A DNA stretch of 64,000 bases from Pseudomonas sp. MWU13-2105 (GTDB lineage: Bacteria > Pseudomonadota > Gammaproteobacteria > Pseudomonadales > Pseudomonadaceae): positions 228,669-292,668 of the forward strand of contig NZ_JALLIY010000009.1 of assembly GCF_023242315.1 (NCBI RefSeq). Direction: 5' to 3'. Positions 28,177 to 36,206 of this stretch are shown in pieces (positions within the stretch are counted from its first letter, which is position 1; every line of letters begins with the position of its first letter). A program made the translations under genes and the position numbers. The notes beneath the pieces were generated by a model. It was not told the origin of the DNA, did not search any database, and was given only the letters and a program-made list of their open reading frames with translations.

Positions 28177-28581
28177 ATGCAATATCCCATCGCCATCGAA
28201 TGGGGTGATGAACACACCGCCATCGGCATCCAGATTCCGGATATTCCGGGTGCCGTGACCGCCGGCGATACCTTCGAGGAGGCGTATAACGCCGCCCTGG
28301 AAATCGCCCACATCCTGCTCGAGGAGATCGTTTCGAACGGCCAGCCCGTACCGACGCCATCGCCCTCCTTCACCCATCGGAAAAATCCCGAGTTCGCGGA
28401 GATGGGCTGGGGCATGCTGGAAATCGATATCTCGCCCTATCTGGGCAAGACCGAAAAGGTCAACGTGACCCTTCCCGGCTTTGTGATCCAGCGCATCGAC
28501 CGCTATGTGCGCGACCACCGGATCAAGAGCCGCTCATCGTTCCTCGCGGACGCCGCGCTGGAAAAGCTGGTGCGTACTTAA
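28177..28581 (+). CDS. hicB: HicB-family antitoxin
   Basis: Antitoxin of 134 residues that blocks HicA and probably represses the operon. The N-terminal HicB domain is partly degraded RNase H-like (MQYPIAIEWGDEHTAIGIQIPDIPGA, core TAIGIQIPDIPGA). The C-terminal part carries a ribbon-helix-helix DNA-binding segment (KVNVTLPGFVIQRIDRYV). The ATG at 28177 follows CAGGAG at proper spacing and matches the family start; an in-frame ATG at 28150 overlapping the hicA stop is the alternative. Its stop codon overlaps the convergent miaE stop by 3-4 bases, leaving no room for a terminator. Confidence 0.92.
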   Translation: MQYPIAIEWGDEHTAIGIQIPDIPGAVTAGDTFEEAYNAALEIAHILLEEIVSNGQPVPTPSPSFTHRKNPEFAEMGWGMLEIDISPYLGKTEKVNVTLPGFVIQRIDRYVRDHRIKSRSSFLADAALEKLVRT

Positions 28582-29192
28582 GCGCCAGCAAAGGCCGGGA
28601 CACCGCTGTGGAAGCGGAATTCGCCGTCGGGCGACTCGATCAGTTCCTGCTCGACCGCCCGCACCCGCTCGATGACCCGGCCGATGTCCTCGGCGTCGCC
28701 ATACTGATAAGCCAGCTTCAGGTACCCCTGGAAATGCCGGGCTTCGCTCTTGAGCAAGCCGAAGTAGAACTTGCCAAGCTCTTCGTCCAGGTGTGGCACC
28801 AGGGCTTCGAAGCGCTCGCAACTACGAGCCTCGATAAAGGCCCCGACCACCAGGGTATCCACCAGCTTGACCGGTTCGTGGCTACGGACCGCCTTGCGCA
28901 GCCCTGAGGCATAACGACCGGCGGACAACTGCCGCAACCCGATCTTGCGCCGCTTCATCAGCCGCATGACCTGCTCGTGGTGCACCAGCTCTTCCCGGGC
29001 CAGGCGCGACATCAGGTTGATCAGGTCGACATGGGAATGGTACTTGGCGATCAGGCTCAAGGCGGTACTCGCCGCCTTGAACTCGCAGTTCTTGTGGTCG
29101 ATCAGCAGCGTTTCCTGATCCGCCAACGCTGCCCGCACCCAGCCTTGCGGGGTCGGACAACCGAGGAACTCGTGGATTTCCGGCAAATTCAC
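28578..29192 (-). CDS. miaE: tRNA-(ms2io6A37) hydroxylase
   Basis: Diiron monooxygenase of 204 residues that hydroxylates the isopentenyl group of ms2i6A37 in tRNA. Ferritin-like helices carry the iron ligands in EFKAAS, EELVHHEQV, EARSCERFE and SEARHFQGY. It starts with GTG at 29192. Its 3' end overlaps hicB, suggesting the toxin-antitoxin pair was inserted exactly at its end. Confidence 0.94.
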   Translation of the reverse strand: MNLPEIHEFLGCPTPQGWVRAALADQETLLIDHKNCEFKAASTALSLIAKYHSHVDLINLMSRLAREELVHHEQVMRLMKRRKIGLRQLSAGRYASGLRKAVRSHEPVKLVDTLVVGAFIEARSCERFEALVPHLDEELGKFYFGLLKSEARHFQGYLKLAYQYGDAEDIGRVIERVRAVEQELIESPDGEFRFHSGVPAFAGA

Positions 29193-29330
29193 AGGAAAGC
29201 TCCCGTCATGGGAAAGACTTGGCAGGGGTGCAACACGGGATTAGTCGACATGGGACTCACAAAACCGGGGATCAGGCAGGACAAGGCCGCCGATTATACG
29301 GGGCGCGGGGCAGATCGCCAGCCGTCGCCC

Positions 29331-29344
29331 TTGATATGCATCAA
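29331..29344 (+). promoter_or_regulatory. ANR/FNR box of the universal stress protein gene
   Basis: TTGATATGCATCAA is a perfect match to TTGAT-N4-ATCAA. The downstream TATAGT at 29368-29373 places the box centre about 42 bp before the expected transcription start, the position used by class II FNR-type activation. Confidence 0.85.
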
Positions 29345-29367
29345 GGTCGCAGTCGGCAGACTGCAAC

Positions 29368-29373
29368 TATAGT
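29368..29373 (+). promoter_or_regulatory. -10 element of the universal stress protein gene
   Basis: TATAGT, 25 bp downstream of the ANR box and about 42 bp upstream of the start codon. Confidence 0.6.
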
Positions 29374-29414
29374 TGTACCAAGTCGTCTTCAGCCTTCCCC
29401 GGAGCACCCCGACC

Positions 29415-30278
29415 ATGCAAGCCATCCGCAGCATCCTGGTGATACTCGACCCTGACCACGCCCACAGCCTGGCCCTCAACCGCGCCAAGCTGATCGCCGG
29501 AGTCACGGATGCGCACCTGCACCTGTTGATGTGCGACCCCAAACAGGACCACAGCGCCCTGCTCAGCCTGCTCAAGAGCCAGTTGCATGACGACGGCTAC
29601 AGCGCCACGGCCGAGCAGGCCTGGGACAAGACCCTGCACGAGACCATCATTGGCGTGCAACAGGCCGAAGGCTGCGGCCTGGTGATCAAGCAGCACCGCC
29701 CCGACAGCCCGCTGAAGAAAGCCCTGCTGACCCCTTCCGACTGGAAACTGCTGCGCTACTGCCCCTCCGCCGTCTTGATGGTCAAGACCGAGACGCCCTG
29801 GTCAGGCGGGGTGATTCTCGCGGCGGTGGATGTGGGCAATGCCGATGATGAACACCGGCACCTGCACACCAGTATCATCGATCACGGCTATGACATCGCC
29901 AGCCTGGCCAAAGGCCATTTGCACGTCATCAGTGCCCACCCCTCGCCGATGTTGTCGGCCACCGATCCGGTGTATCAGCTCAGGGAAACCATCGAAGGCC
30001 GTTATCGCGAGCAATGCCGGGACTTCCAGACACAGTTCGACGTCGATGACGAGCACCTGCATATCAAGGAAGGCCCCGCCGACGTACTGATTCCCCATAT
30101 GGCCCGCACGCTCGGGGCGGCGGTGACGGTGATCGGCACAGTGGCGCGCACCGGGATCTCAGGGGCGCTGATCGGCAATACCGCAGAAGTGGTGCTCGAT
30201 GCACTGGAAAGCGATGTGCTGGTGCTCAAACCCCAGGAAATCATCGATCACCTGGTGGAGACGGCACCGCGGCCCTGA
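29415..30278 (+). CDS. Tandem-domain universal stress protein (UspE-like)
   Basis: Cytoplasmic protein of 287 residues with two Usp domains. The first begins AIRSILVILDPDHAHSLAL; the second begins near GGVILAAVDVGN and ends with the nucleotide-binding-like pattern GTVARTGISGALIGNTAE (GxxG(R/x)-type). Proteins of this class help pseudomonads survive oxygen limitation. The start at 29415 follows CCGGAG; an in-frame ATG at 29373 coincides with the -10 element and is rejected. Regulation by ANR is implied by the upstream box. Confidence 0.9.
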   Translation: MQAIRSILVILDPDHAHSLALNRAKLIAGVTDAHLHLLMCDPKQDHSALLSLLKSQLHDDGYSATAEQAWDKTLHETIIGVQQAEGCGLVIKQHRPDSPLKKALLTPSDWKLLRYCPSAVLMVKTETPWSGGVILAAVDVGNADDEHRHLHTSIIDHGYDIASLAKGHLHVISAHPSPMLSATDPVYQLRETIEGRYREQCRDFQTQFDVDDEHLHIKEGPADVLIPHMARTLGAAVTVIGTVARTGISGALIGNTAEVVLDALESDVLVLKPQEIIDHLVETAPRP

Positions 30279-30282
30279 AGGT

Positions 30283-30312
30283 ATCAGGCAGCCTTGCCCG
30301 CGAAGAGGCCAG
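30283..30312. repeat. Half REP-like element
   Basis: GCCTTGCCCGCGAAGAGGCC resembles one arm and loop of the REP palindromes of fluorescent pseudomonads. The partner arm is missing, so this is a decayed copy. Confidence 0.45.
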
Positions 30313-30328
30313 AATAGACACCACAACC

Positions 30329-30799
30329 TCAGGCGCCGTACGCATCCTTGAGGAAGCCCGGGGCGATATAGCGCTGGTAATGCGCCTCGGACAGCAGGAA
30401 AAACTCCCGGTCGATGGCATCGCGCAACTCGGGCAGGCCCCAGTCGCGAAACTCCGGCAACAACACCATGCCGTAGGCCTCCAACTGGCTGATCACCCGC
30501 GCGCCACGGGCAATCAACTGGTACGCCCAGCAATATTCCGATTGATGGGGCACGAAGCGAATCTTCCGGGCTTCCAGCTGCTGGCGCAGCCTGGGCGGAT
30601 CGAACACCTCGATCTTGGCCACCATGACCTGGACCAGCAATTGCTCCAGGCGCAGCCACACCGCGCGCTTTTCTTCCTCGTTGTAGCCGTTCCAATGGAT
30701 GACTTCATGGTGGAAGCGCTTGCAGCCGCGGCACACCAGATCACCGTAAACAGTGGAGCAGAGGCCGACGCAGGGGGTCTTGATGGTCTGATTGGACAT
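30329..30799 (-). CDS. DUF1289 domain-containing protein
   Basis: 156-residue cytoplasmic protein of unknown function. A short cysteine cluster near the N-terminus (PCVGLCSTVYGDLVCRGC) is the DUF1289 motif, which probably binds metal. The remainder is helical without recognised motifs. It diverges from acnB across a 404-bp gap, an arrangement also present in other pseudomonads. Confidence 0.85.
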   Translation of the reverse strand: MSNQTIKTPCVGLCSTVYGDLVCRGCKRFHHEVIHWNGYNEEEKRAVWLRLEQLLVQVMVAKIEVFDPPRLRQQLEARKIRFVPHQSEYCWAYQLIARGARVISQLEAYGMVLLPEFRDWGLPELRDAIDREFFLLSEAHYQRYIAPGFLKDAYGA

Positions 30800-30886
30800 G
30801 GGCAGGGGGCACGCGGAAAAGCAAAACAGGCCCGCATGTTAGCCCTTTGTCTAACAAGGGTCACCCCCGAACCTGAAGGGCTTAAC

Positions 30887-30915
30887 TTACCTTTCTCTGG
30901 AATATGCCGTAGAAT
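30887..30915 (+). promoter_or_regulatory. Candidate acnB promoter
   Basis: TTACCT (30887-30892), 17-bp spacer, TAGAAT (30910-30915). It predicts a start near 30922 and a leader of about 280 nt. Confidence 0.5.
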
Positions 30916-30947
30916 CGGCCTGCCTTTTTAGGCGCCAATGTCCGTTG

Positions 30948-31082
30948 GAAGCTGTTTTCAAAGCGTCACGAGCACAGTTCATCCTAGAGAACGGTGTTGG
31001 CGTTGGAATTTCCCCCCGGAAGTCCCCGCGCCAACCCTCATCAGCTCCCGTTCCGCAGGCGTAAAACTTTGAAAACAGCTTC
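30948..31082 (+). ncRNA. Nested inverted-repeat element in the acnB leader
   Basis: GAAGCTGTTTTCAAAG (30948-30963) is the exact reverse complement of CTTTGAAAACAGCTTC (31067-31082). Nested inside in order are GAACGG/CCGTTC (30989-30994, 31048-31053) and GTTGGCG/CGCCAAC (30996-31002, 31029-31035). All three stems can coexist in one long hairpin. No coding potential was recognised inside. It may be a cis-acting mRNA leader, a separate sRNA, or a small inserted palindromic element. Confidence 0.5.
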
Positions 31083-31203
31083 TGTTGGAAAGCGTGGAAA
31101 CTCTGGCTAAGCGGCTCAAAAAGCCCCGCAGCGCATGAGTGCCGTGCATTTCTGGATGAGCGTCCCGGACACCCATTTGGGACCACTGATGAGGGTAATA
31201 ACT

Positions 31204-33804
31204 GTGCTTGAAGCCTACCGCAAACATATCGAAGAGCGTGCAGCACTGGGCATCGTGCCCCAGCCGCTTAACGCCGAACAAACCGCAGGCCTGGTCGAGC
31301 TGCTGAAGAATCCCCCGGCTGGCGAAGAAGCTTTCCTCGTTGACTTGATCACCAACCGCGTTCCACCTGGAGTGGACGAAGCGGCCTACGTCAAGGCCGG
31401 TTTCCTTTCCGCCCTGGCCAAGGGTGAAGTCAAATCCCCCCTGATCGACAAGAAGCGCGCGGTAGAACTGCTTGGCACCATGCAGGGCGGCTACAACATC
31501 GTGACCCTGGTCGAGCTGCTGGACGACGCCGAGCTGGCAGCCGTTGCCGCCGCGCAACTCAAGCACACCCTGCTGATGTTCGATGCGTTCCACGACGTCG
31601 CGGAAAAAGCCAAGAAGGGTAACGCTCACGCCAAGGAAGTAATCCAGTCCTGGGCCGACGGCGAGTGGTTCAAGAACCGCCCGGTGCTGGCCGACAAGAT
31701 CAGCCTGCGCGTATTCAAGGTCACCGGCGAAACCAACACCGACGACCTGTCGCCGGCACCAGACGCCTGGTCGCGTCCGGATATCCCGCTGCACGCCCTG
31801 GCCATGCTGAAAATGGCCCGTGACGGTATCGTCCCGGACCAGCAAGGTGCCATCGGCCCGATGAAACAGATCGAGCAGATGCGCAACGACGGCTTCCCGA
31901 TCGCCTACGTCGGTGACGTGGTCGGTACCGGTTCGTCGCGTAAATCGGCAACCAACTCGGTGCTGTGGTTCTTCGGCGACGACGTCCCCTACGTGCCGAA
32001 CAAGCGCGCAGGCGGTTTCTGCTTCGGCAGCAAGATCGCCCCGATCTTCTACAACACCATGGAAGATGCCGGCGCACTGCCGATCGAGTTCGACGTTACC
32101 AACATGAACATGGGCGACGTGATCGACCTGTACCCGCATGCTGGCAAAGTCACCAAGCACAACAGCGATGAAGTCCTGACCACCTTCGAAATGAAGACCC
32201 CGGTCCTGCTCGACGAAGTCCGTGCCGGCGGTCGTATTCCGCTGATCATCGGCCGTGGCCTGACCGAGAAGGCGCGCGCCGAACTGGGCCTGCCACCTTC
32301 GACCCTGTTCAAGCTGCCGGAAGCCCCGGCCGAAAGCACCAAGGGCTACACCCTGGCGCAGAAAATGGTCGGCAAGGCCTGCGGCGTGAAAGGCGTTCGT
32401 CCTGGCACCTACTGCGAGCCGAAAATGACCACCGTCGGTTCCCAGGACACCACTGGCCCGATGACCCGCGACGAGCTGAAAGACCTGGCCTGCCTGGGTT
32501 TCTCCACCGACCTGGTCATGCAGTCGTTCTGCCACACCGCGGCCTATCCGAAGCCGATCGACGTCACCACGCACCACACCCTGCCCGACTTCATCATGAC
32601 CCGTGGCGGTGTTTCCCTGCGTCCGGGCGACGGTATCATCCACAGCTGGCTGAACCGCATGCTGCTGCCGGACACCGTCGGTACCGGTGGTGACTCCCAC
32701 ACCCGTTTCCCGATCGGCATCTCGTTCCCGGCCGGTTCCGGCCTGGTGGCCTTCGCCGCCGCCACTGGCGTGATGCCACTGGACATGCCGGAATCGATTC
32801 TGGTGCGTTTCAAGGGCAAGCTGCAACCAGGCGTCACCCTGCGTGACCTGGTTCATGCCATCCCTTACTACGCCATCCAGAAAGGCCTGCTGACCGTCGA
32901 GAAGAAAGGCAAGAAAAACGCCTTCTCCGGCCGCATCCTGGAAATCGAAGGCCTGGAAACCCTGACCGTCGAACAGGCTTTCGAACTGTCCGACGCCTCG
33001 GCCGAACGTTCCGCCGCCGGTTGCACCATCAAGCTGTCGAAAGAGTCGATCGCCGAGTACCTGAAGTCGAACATCACCCTGCTGCGCTGGATGATCGGCG
33101 AAGGCTACGGCGATGCCCGCACCCTGGAGCGTCGTGCCCTGGCGATGGAAGCCTGGGTCGCCAACCCCGAGCTGCTGGAAGCCGACAAGGACGCCGAATA
33201 CGCGGAAATCATCGAAATCGACCTGGCCGACGTCAAGGAGCCTGTGCTCTGCGCGCCGAACGACCCGGACGATGCGCGTCTGCTCTCCAGCGTTGCTGGC
33301 GAGAAGATCGATGAAGTGTTCATCGGCTCCTGCATGACCAACATCGGCCACTTCCGCGCTGCGGGCAAGTTGCTGGAACAGGTCAAAGGCCAGCTGCCAA
33401 CCCGTCTGTGGCTGTCGCCGCCGACCAAGATGGACGCTCACCAGTTGACCGAAGAAGGCTACTACGGCATCTACGGCAAGGCTGGCGCACGCATGGAAAT
33501 GCCGGGCTGCTCGCTGTGCATGGGTAACCAGGCACGGGTAGAACCGAACTCCACCGTGGTCTCGACTTCGACCCGTAACTTCCCGAACCGTCTGGGCGAC
33601 GGCGCGAACGTCTACCTGGCTTCGGCCGAGCTGGCGTCCGTGGCTTCGATCCTGGGTCGCCTGCCGACCGTCGAGGAATACATGGAGTACGCCGGCAAGA
33701 TCGACAGCATGGCTGCCGACGTCTACCGCTACCTCAGCTTTGACCAGATCGCCGAGTTCCGTGAAGCCGCGGCGAACGCCAAGATTCCGGTCGTTCAAGC
33801 CTAA
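31204..33804 (+). CDS. acnB: Aconitate hydratase B
   Basis: TCA-cycle [4Fe-4S] enzyme of 866 residues that isomerises citrate and isocitrate; in AcnB the apo-form can also bind mRNA. The N-terminal HEAT-like domain starts LEAYRKHIEERAALG. The swivel domain follows, and the catalytic core has the cluster cysteines in SFCHTAAY and GCSLCMGNQA. The GTG start at 31204 after GAGGG was chosen because the family begins MLEAYRKH; in-frame ATGs at 31135 and 31189 would add a non-homologous tail. A Rho-independent terminator and a REP-like palindrome follow. Confidence 0.97.
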   Translation: MLEAYRKHIEERAALGIVPQPLNAEQTAGLVELLKNPPAGEEAFLVDLITNRVPPGVDEAAYVKAGFLSALAKGEVKSPLIDKKRAVELLGTMQGGYNIVTLVELLDDAELAAVAAAQLKHTLLMFDAFHDVAEKAKKGNAHAKEVIQSWADGEWFKNRPVLADKISLRVFKVTGETNTDDLSPAPDAWSRPDIPLHALAMLKMARDGIVPDQQGAIGPMKQIEQMRNDGFPIAYVGDVVGTGSSRKSATNSVLWFFGDDVPYVPNKRAGGFCFGSKIAPIFYNTMEDAGALPIEFDVTNMNMGDVIDLYPHAGKVTKHNSDEVLTTFEMKTPVLLDEVRAGGRIPLIIGRGLTEKARAELGLPPSTLFKLPEAPAESTKGYTLAQKMVGKACGVKGVRPGTYCEPKMTTVGSQDTTGPMTRDELKDLACLGFSTDLVMQSFCHTAAYPKPIDVTTHHTLPDFIMTRGGVSLRPGDGIIHSWLNRMLLPDTVGTGGDSHTRFPIGISFPAGSGLVAFAAATGVMPLDMPESILVRFKGKLQPGVTLRDLVHAIPYYAIQKGLLTVEKKGKKNAFSGRILEIEGLETLTVEQAFELSDASAERSAAGCTIKLSKESIAEYLKSNITLLRWMIGEGYGDARTLERRALAMEAWVANPELLEADKDAEYAEIIEIDLADVKEPVLCAPNDPDDARLLSSVAGEKIDEVFIGSCMTNIGHFRAAGKLLEQVKGQLPTRLWLSPPTKMDAHQLTEEGYYGIYGKAGARMEMPGCSLCMGNQARVEPNSTVVSTSTRNFPNRLGDGANVYLASAELASVASILGRLPTVEEYMEYAGKIDSMAADVYRYLSFDQIAEFREAAANAKIPVVQA

Positions 33805-33820
33805 GCTCCACGCGCAATAG

Positions 33821-33848
33821 AAAAAGCCCCGACTTGTCGGGGCTTTTT
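33821..33848 (+). terminator. Rho-independent terminator after acnB
   Basis: AAAAAGCCCCGAC-TT-GTCGGGGCTTTTT, perfect 13-bp stem with flanking A and T tracts; it may act in both directions. Confidence 0.93.
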
Positions 33849-33880
33849 TATGCCTGCTGTCAGCCCAGCGAGCCGGTCAA

Positions 33881-33910
33881 TGTGGTGAGCGGGCTTGCCC
33901 GCTCACCACA
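33881..33910. repeat. REP-like palindrome between acnB and queF
   Basis: Perfect 30-bp palindrome with arms TGTGGTGAGCGGGC and its complement around a TT(G) centre. It has the same architecture as the copy after lpxH but different arm bases. Confidence 0.75.
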
Positions 33911-33924
33911 AGTAAGAAGTACGC

Positions 33925-34755
33925 TTACTGGCGCACCAGCCGCAGGTTCTGAAATGCGACCTTCTCCGTACTACGATACGGATTGATATCCAACCCACCC
34001 CGCCGCACGTAACGCGCATACACCGTCAACTTCTCCGGCTTCAGCAAGCGCTGCAGGTCGAGGAAGATCCGCTCCACGCATTGCTCGTGAAAGTCCGAGT
34101 GCTGGCGAAAGCTCACCAGGTACGCCAGCAGGCTGGCGTGATCCAGCGCCGCACCGCGATACTCCACCACCACACTGCCCCAGTCCGGCTGGCTGGTCAC
34201 CGGGCAATTGGACTTGAGCAAATGACTGTGCACGGCCTCCTCGACCAGCCGCGACGCGTCGCAACGCAGCAGCTCCGGACGCGGATGGGCGTAGTCGCTG
34301 ACGCTGATCTCCAGGTCGTCGATGCACACGCCCGGCAAGGCAACCAGACCCTCGGCCTGCACCTCGCTCAAACGACGAACCCGCACACCTACCGGCTTGC
34401 CGGCGGCAGCCGACAGATCGGCACGCAGCACCGCCTCGAGGCTGGTGCTGTCGACGAACGGCGTCTGGTTCAGGGAGTTGAGGTACAGCTTGAAGGACTT
34501 GGACTCGATGATGTTCGGCGAATCCGCCGGGATGCTGAACTCACCGATTGCCACTACCGGCTTGCCGGATGGCAGCAACCAGGACAACTCGAAGCAGTTC
34601 CAGAAGTCCACGCCGACATATGGCAAGGTCTCGGCGCTCAGGCCCAGCTCGGCCCATTTGGCCGCCCGTGGAATCGGGAACAACAAGGACGGCGTGTAGG
34701 TGGCGATGTACTCACTGGACTTGCCCAGTGGCGAGTGTTCGGCGGCGGGATGCAT
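33925..34755 (-). CDS. queF: NADPH-dependent preQ0 reductase
   Basis: Queuosine-pathway enzyme of 276 residues that reduces 7-cyano-7-deazaguanine to preQ1. It is the long, tandem T-fold type. The catalytic cysteine is Cys184 in KSNCPVTSQPDWG, and the NADPH-binding QueF motif is IIESKSFKLYLNS (residues 82-94). It converges with acnB and is followed upstream by the copper locus on the same strand. Confidence 0.96.
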   Translation of the reverse strand: MHPAAEHSPLGKSSEYIATYTPSLLFPIPRAAKWAELGLSAETLPYVGVDFWNCFELSWLLPSGKPVVAIGEFSIPADSPNIIESKSFKLYLNSLNQTPFVDSTSLEAVLRADLSAAAGKPVGVRVRRLSEVQAEGLVALPGVCIDDLEISVSDYAHPRPELLRCDASRLVEEAVHSHLLKSNCPVTSQPDWGSVVVEYRGAALDHASLLAYLVSFRQHSDFHEQCVERIFLDLQRLLKPEKLTVYARYVRRGGLDINPYRSTEKVAFQNLRLVRQ

Positions 34756-34838
34756 GACAAAAACCTGACTGAATAAACCTTGTCAGTCTATCGCAATTCA
34801 CCCGCGCGCACGAAAGCCCTCGACCCGGCCTGGTCAGC

Positions 34839-35369
34839 TCAAGGCGCGATCTTCAAGGTCCCGACCATCCCCGCCTGGTAATGCCCGGGAATATTGCAGG
34901 CAAACTGCAGGTTCCCGGCCTGACTGAAAGTCCAGGTCAACTCGGCGGTCTTGCCCGGTTCCACCAGCACACTGTTGGGATCGTCATGCTTCATTTCATG
35001 CCCCATGGCCGCGTGATCCATGCCGGCCATATTCATATCGCCCATCTGCATGCCGGTGGCCGTCAACTGGCCGCCCTGCTGCATCTTGAGCATCTCCTGC
35101 TGATGCTCGGCATGTGCCGCCGCGTGCCCCAGGTTGAATTCATGCAACAGATGGCCTTTATTGATCAGCACGAAACGCACGGTTTCACCGGCCTTCACAT
35201 CCAGCTCCTTGGTACTGAAGGCAATATCGGTCATGGTCACTTCAACAGTGCGCGTGGCCTTGCTCGCCGGGGCGGGCTGGCCGAAGTCGTAGCTGCCCGC
35301 AGGTGAGGCCCAGACCGGCAAGCTCAGGACCAGCAAACCGACAAGCAGCAGGCTGTTACGCAAAAACAT
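34839..35369 (-). CDS. Periplasmic copper-binding cupredoxin-like protein
   Basis: Secreted protein of 176 residues, probably handling copper in the periplasm. A signal peptide covers about residues 1-21. The plastocyanin-type fold carries a type 1 copper site: His76 in LLHEFN and Cys158, His163 and Met168 in FACNIPGHYQAGM. A Met/His-rich insert (about 80-128, many HAEH, MQMGDMNM and HEMKH repeats) may hold extra Cu(I). The start at 35369 gives the signal peptide directly; an in-frame ATG at 35432 is rejected. It diverges from copRS with a CopR box between them. In PAO1 the matching gene is PA2807. Confidence 0.88.
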   Translation of the reverse strand: MFLRNSLLLVGLLVLSLPVWASPAGSYDFGQPAPASKATRTVEVTMTDIAFSTKELDVKAGETVRFVLINKGHLLHEFNLGHAAAHAEHQQEMLKMQQGGQLTATGMQMGDMNMAGMDHAAMGHEMKHDDPNSVLVEPGKTAELTWTFSQAGNLQFACNIPGHYQAGMVGTLKIAP

Positions 35370-35447
35370 AGTCACACTCCAACTTCGATGGGCTCCAGAT
35401 TGTGTGAAACTGTAAGGCCAGGTCGCTGGCATTGAGCTGACCCGCAG

Positions 35448-35462
35448 ATTACAACTTTGTCA
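35448..35462. promoter_or_regulatory. CopR box between the cupredoxin gene and copRS
   Basis: ATTACAACTTTGTCA; read on the minus strand TGACA-AAGT-TGTAAT, matching the CopR consensus TGACA-N4-TGTAAT. One box could serve both divergent promoters. Confidence 0.82.
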
Positions 35463-35525
35463 GTTTACCCCCCGTCCACCGCGTGCTCGGTATAACGCTC
35501 CCGTTCCATTTGCCACGAGTCATCC

Positions 35526-36206
35526 ATGAAACTGCTGATCGTCGAAGACCAACCGAAAACCGGCCAATACCTGCGCCAGGGCCTGAACGAGGCCGGTTTC
35601 AACACCGAACTGGTGGCCGACGGCACCACCGGCCAGCACCTGGCCCTGACCGGCGACTACGCACTGCTGATCCTCGACGTCATGCTCCCCGGGCGCGATG
35701 GCTGGCAAATCCTCCAGGCTGTGCGCAGTGCCGGCCTGGACATTCCGGTGCTGTTCCTGACCGCCCGCGATGCCGTCGAGGACCGCGTCCATGGCCTGGA
35801 ACTGGGCGCCGATGACTATCTGGTCAAGCCGTTCGCCTTTTCCGAACTGCTGGCCCGGGTCCGCAGCCTGCTGCGCCGGGGCAGCGCGGCCACCCAGGAA
35901 ACCAGCCTGCAACTGGCCGACTTGCGCCTGGACCTGATTCGTCGCCGGGTCGAACGGGCCGGACAGCGCATCGACCTGACCGCCAAGGAGTTCGCCCTGC
36001 TGGAAATGCTCCTGCGTCGCCAGGGCGAGGTGCTGCCCAAGTCGCTGATCGCGTCGCAGGTCTGGGACATGAATTTCGACAGCGACACCAACGTCATCGA
36101 AGTGGCAATCCGCCGCCTGCGCCTGAAGATCGACGACGCGCACAGCCACAAGCTGATCCATACCGTGCGCGGCATGGGTTATGTCCTCGAAGAGCGCAAC
36201 GCCTGA
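35526..36206 (+). CDS. copR: Copper-responsive response regulator CopR (CusR family)
   Basis: OmpR-type DNA-binding regulator of 226 residues. The receiver domain has phospho-acceptor Asp51 (LLILDVMLPGRDG) and the conserved switch/lysine region (GADDYLVKPFAF). The C-terminal winged helix contains RRRVERAGQRIDLTAKEF and the recognition helix in VIEVAIRRLRLKID. It overlaps the sensor gene (TGATG). It probably activates the divergent cupredoxin gene and other copper genes through the CopR box. Confidence 0.95.
   Translation: MKLLIVEDQPKTGQYLRQGLNEAGFNTELVADGTTGQHLALTGDYALLILDVMLPGRDGWQILQAVRSAGLDIPVLFLTARDAVEDRVHGLELGADDYLVKPFAFSELLARVRSLLRRGSAATQETSLQLADLRLDLIRRRVERAGQRIDLTAKEFALLEMLLRRQGEVLPKSLIASQVWDMNFDSDTNVIEVAIRRLRLKIDDAHSHKLIHTVRGMGYVLEERNA

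Larger units (their letters stand above)
30800..31203 (+). other. Long acnB leader and promoter region
   Basis: 404 bp without a gene. It holds a sigma-70-like promoter (30887-30915), then a nested inverted-repeat structure (30948-31082) and an untranslated stretch to the acnB start. Short in-frame ATGs at 31135 and 31189 precede the chosen GTG but lack good ribosome-binding sites. Confidence 0.7.

Noticed and set aside
30979..33798. A 939-codon open frame on the minus strand opposite acnB
   Set aside because: It is the antisense shadow of a GC-rich, highly biased gene. The composition is rich in Gly, His, Gln and Arg without any domain, while acnB on the other strand is complete and recognisable.
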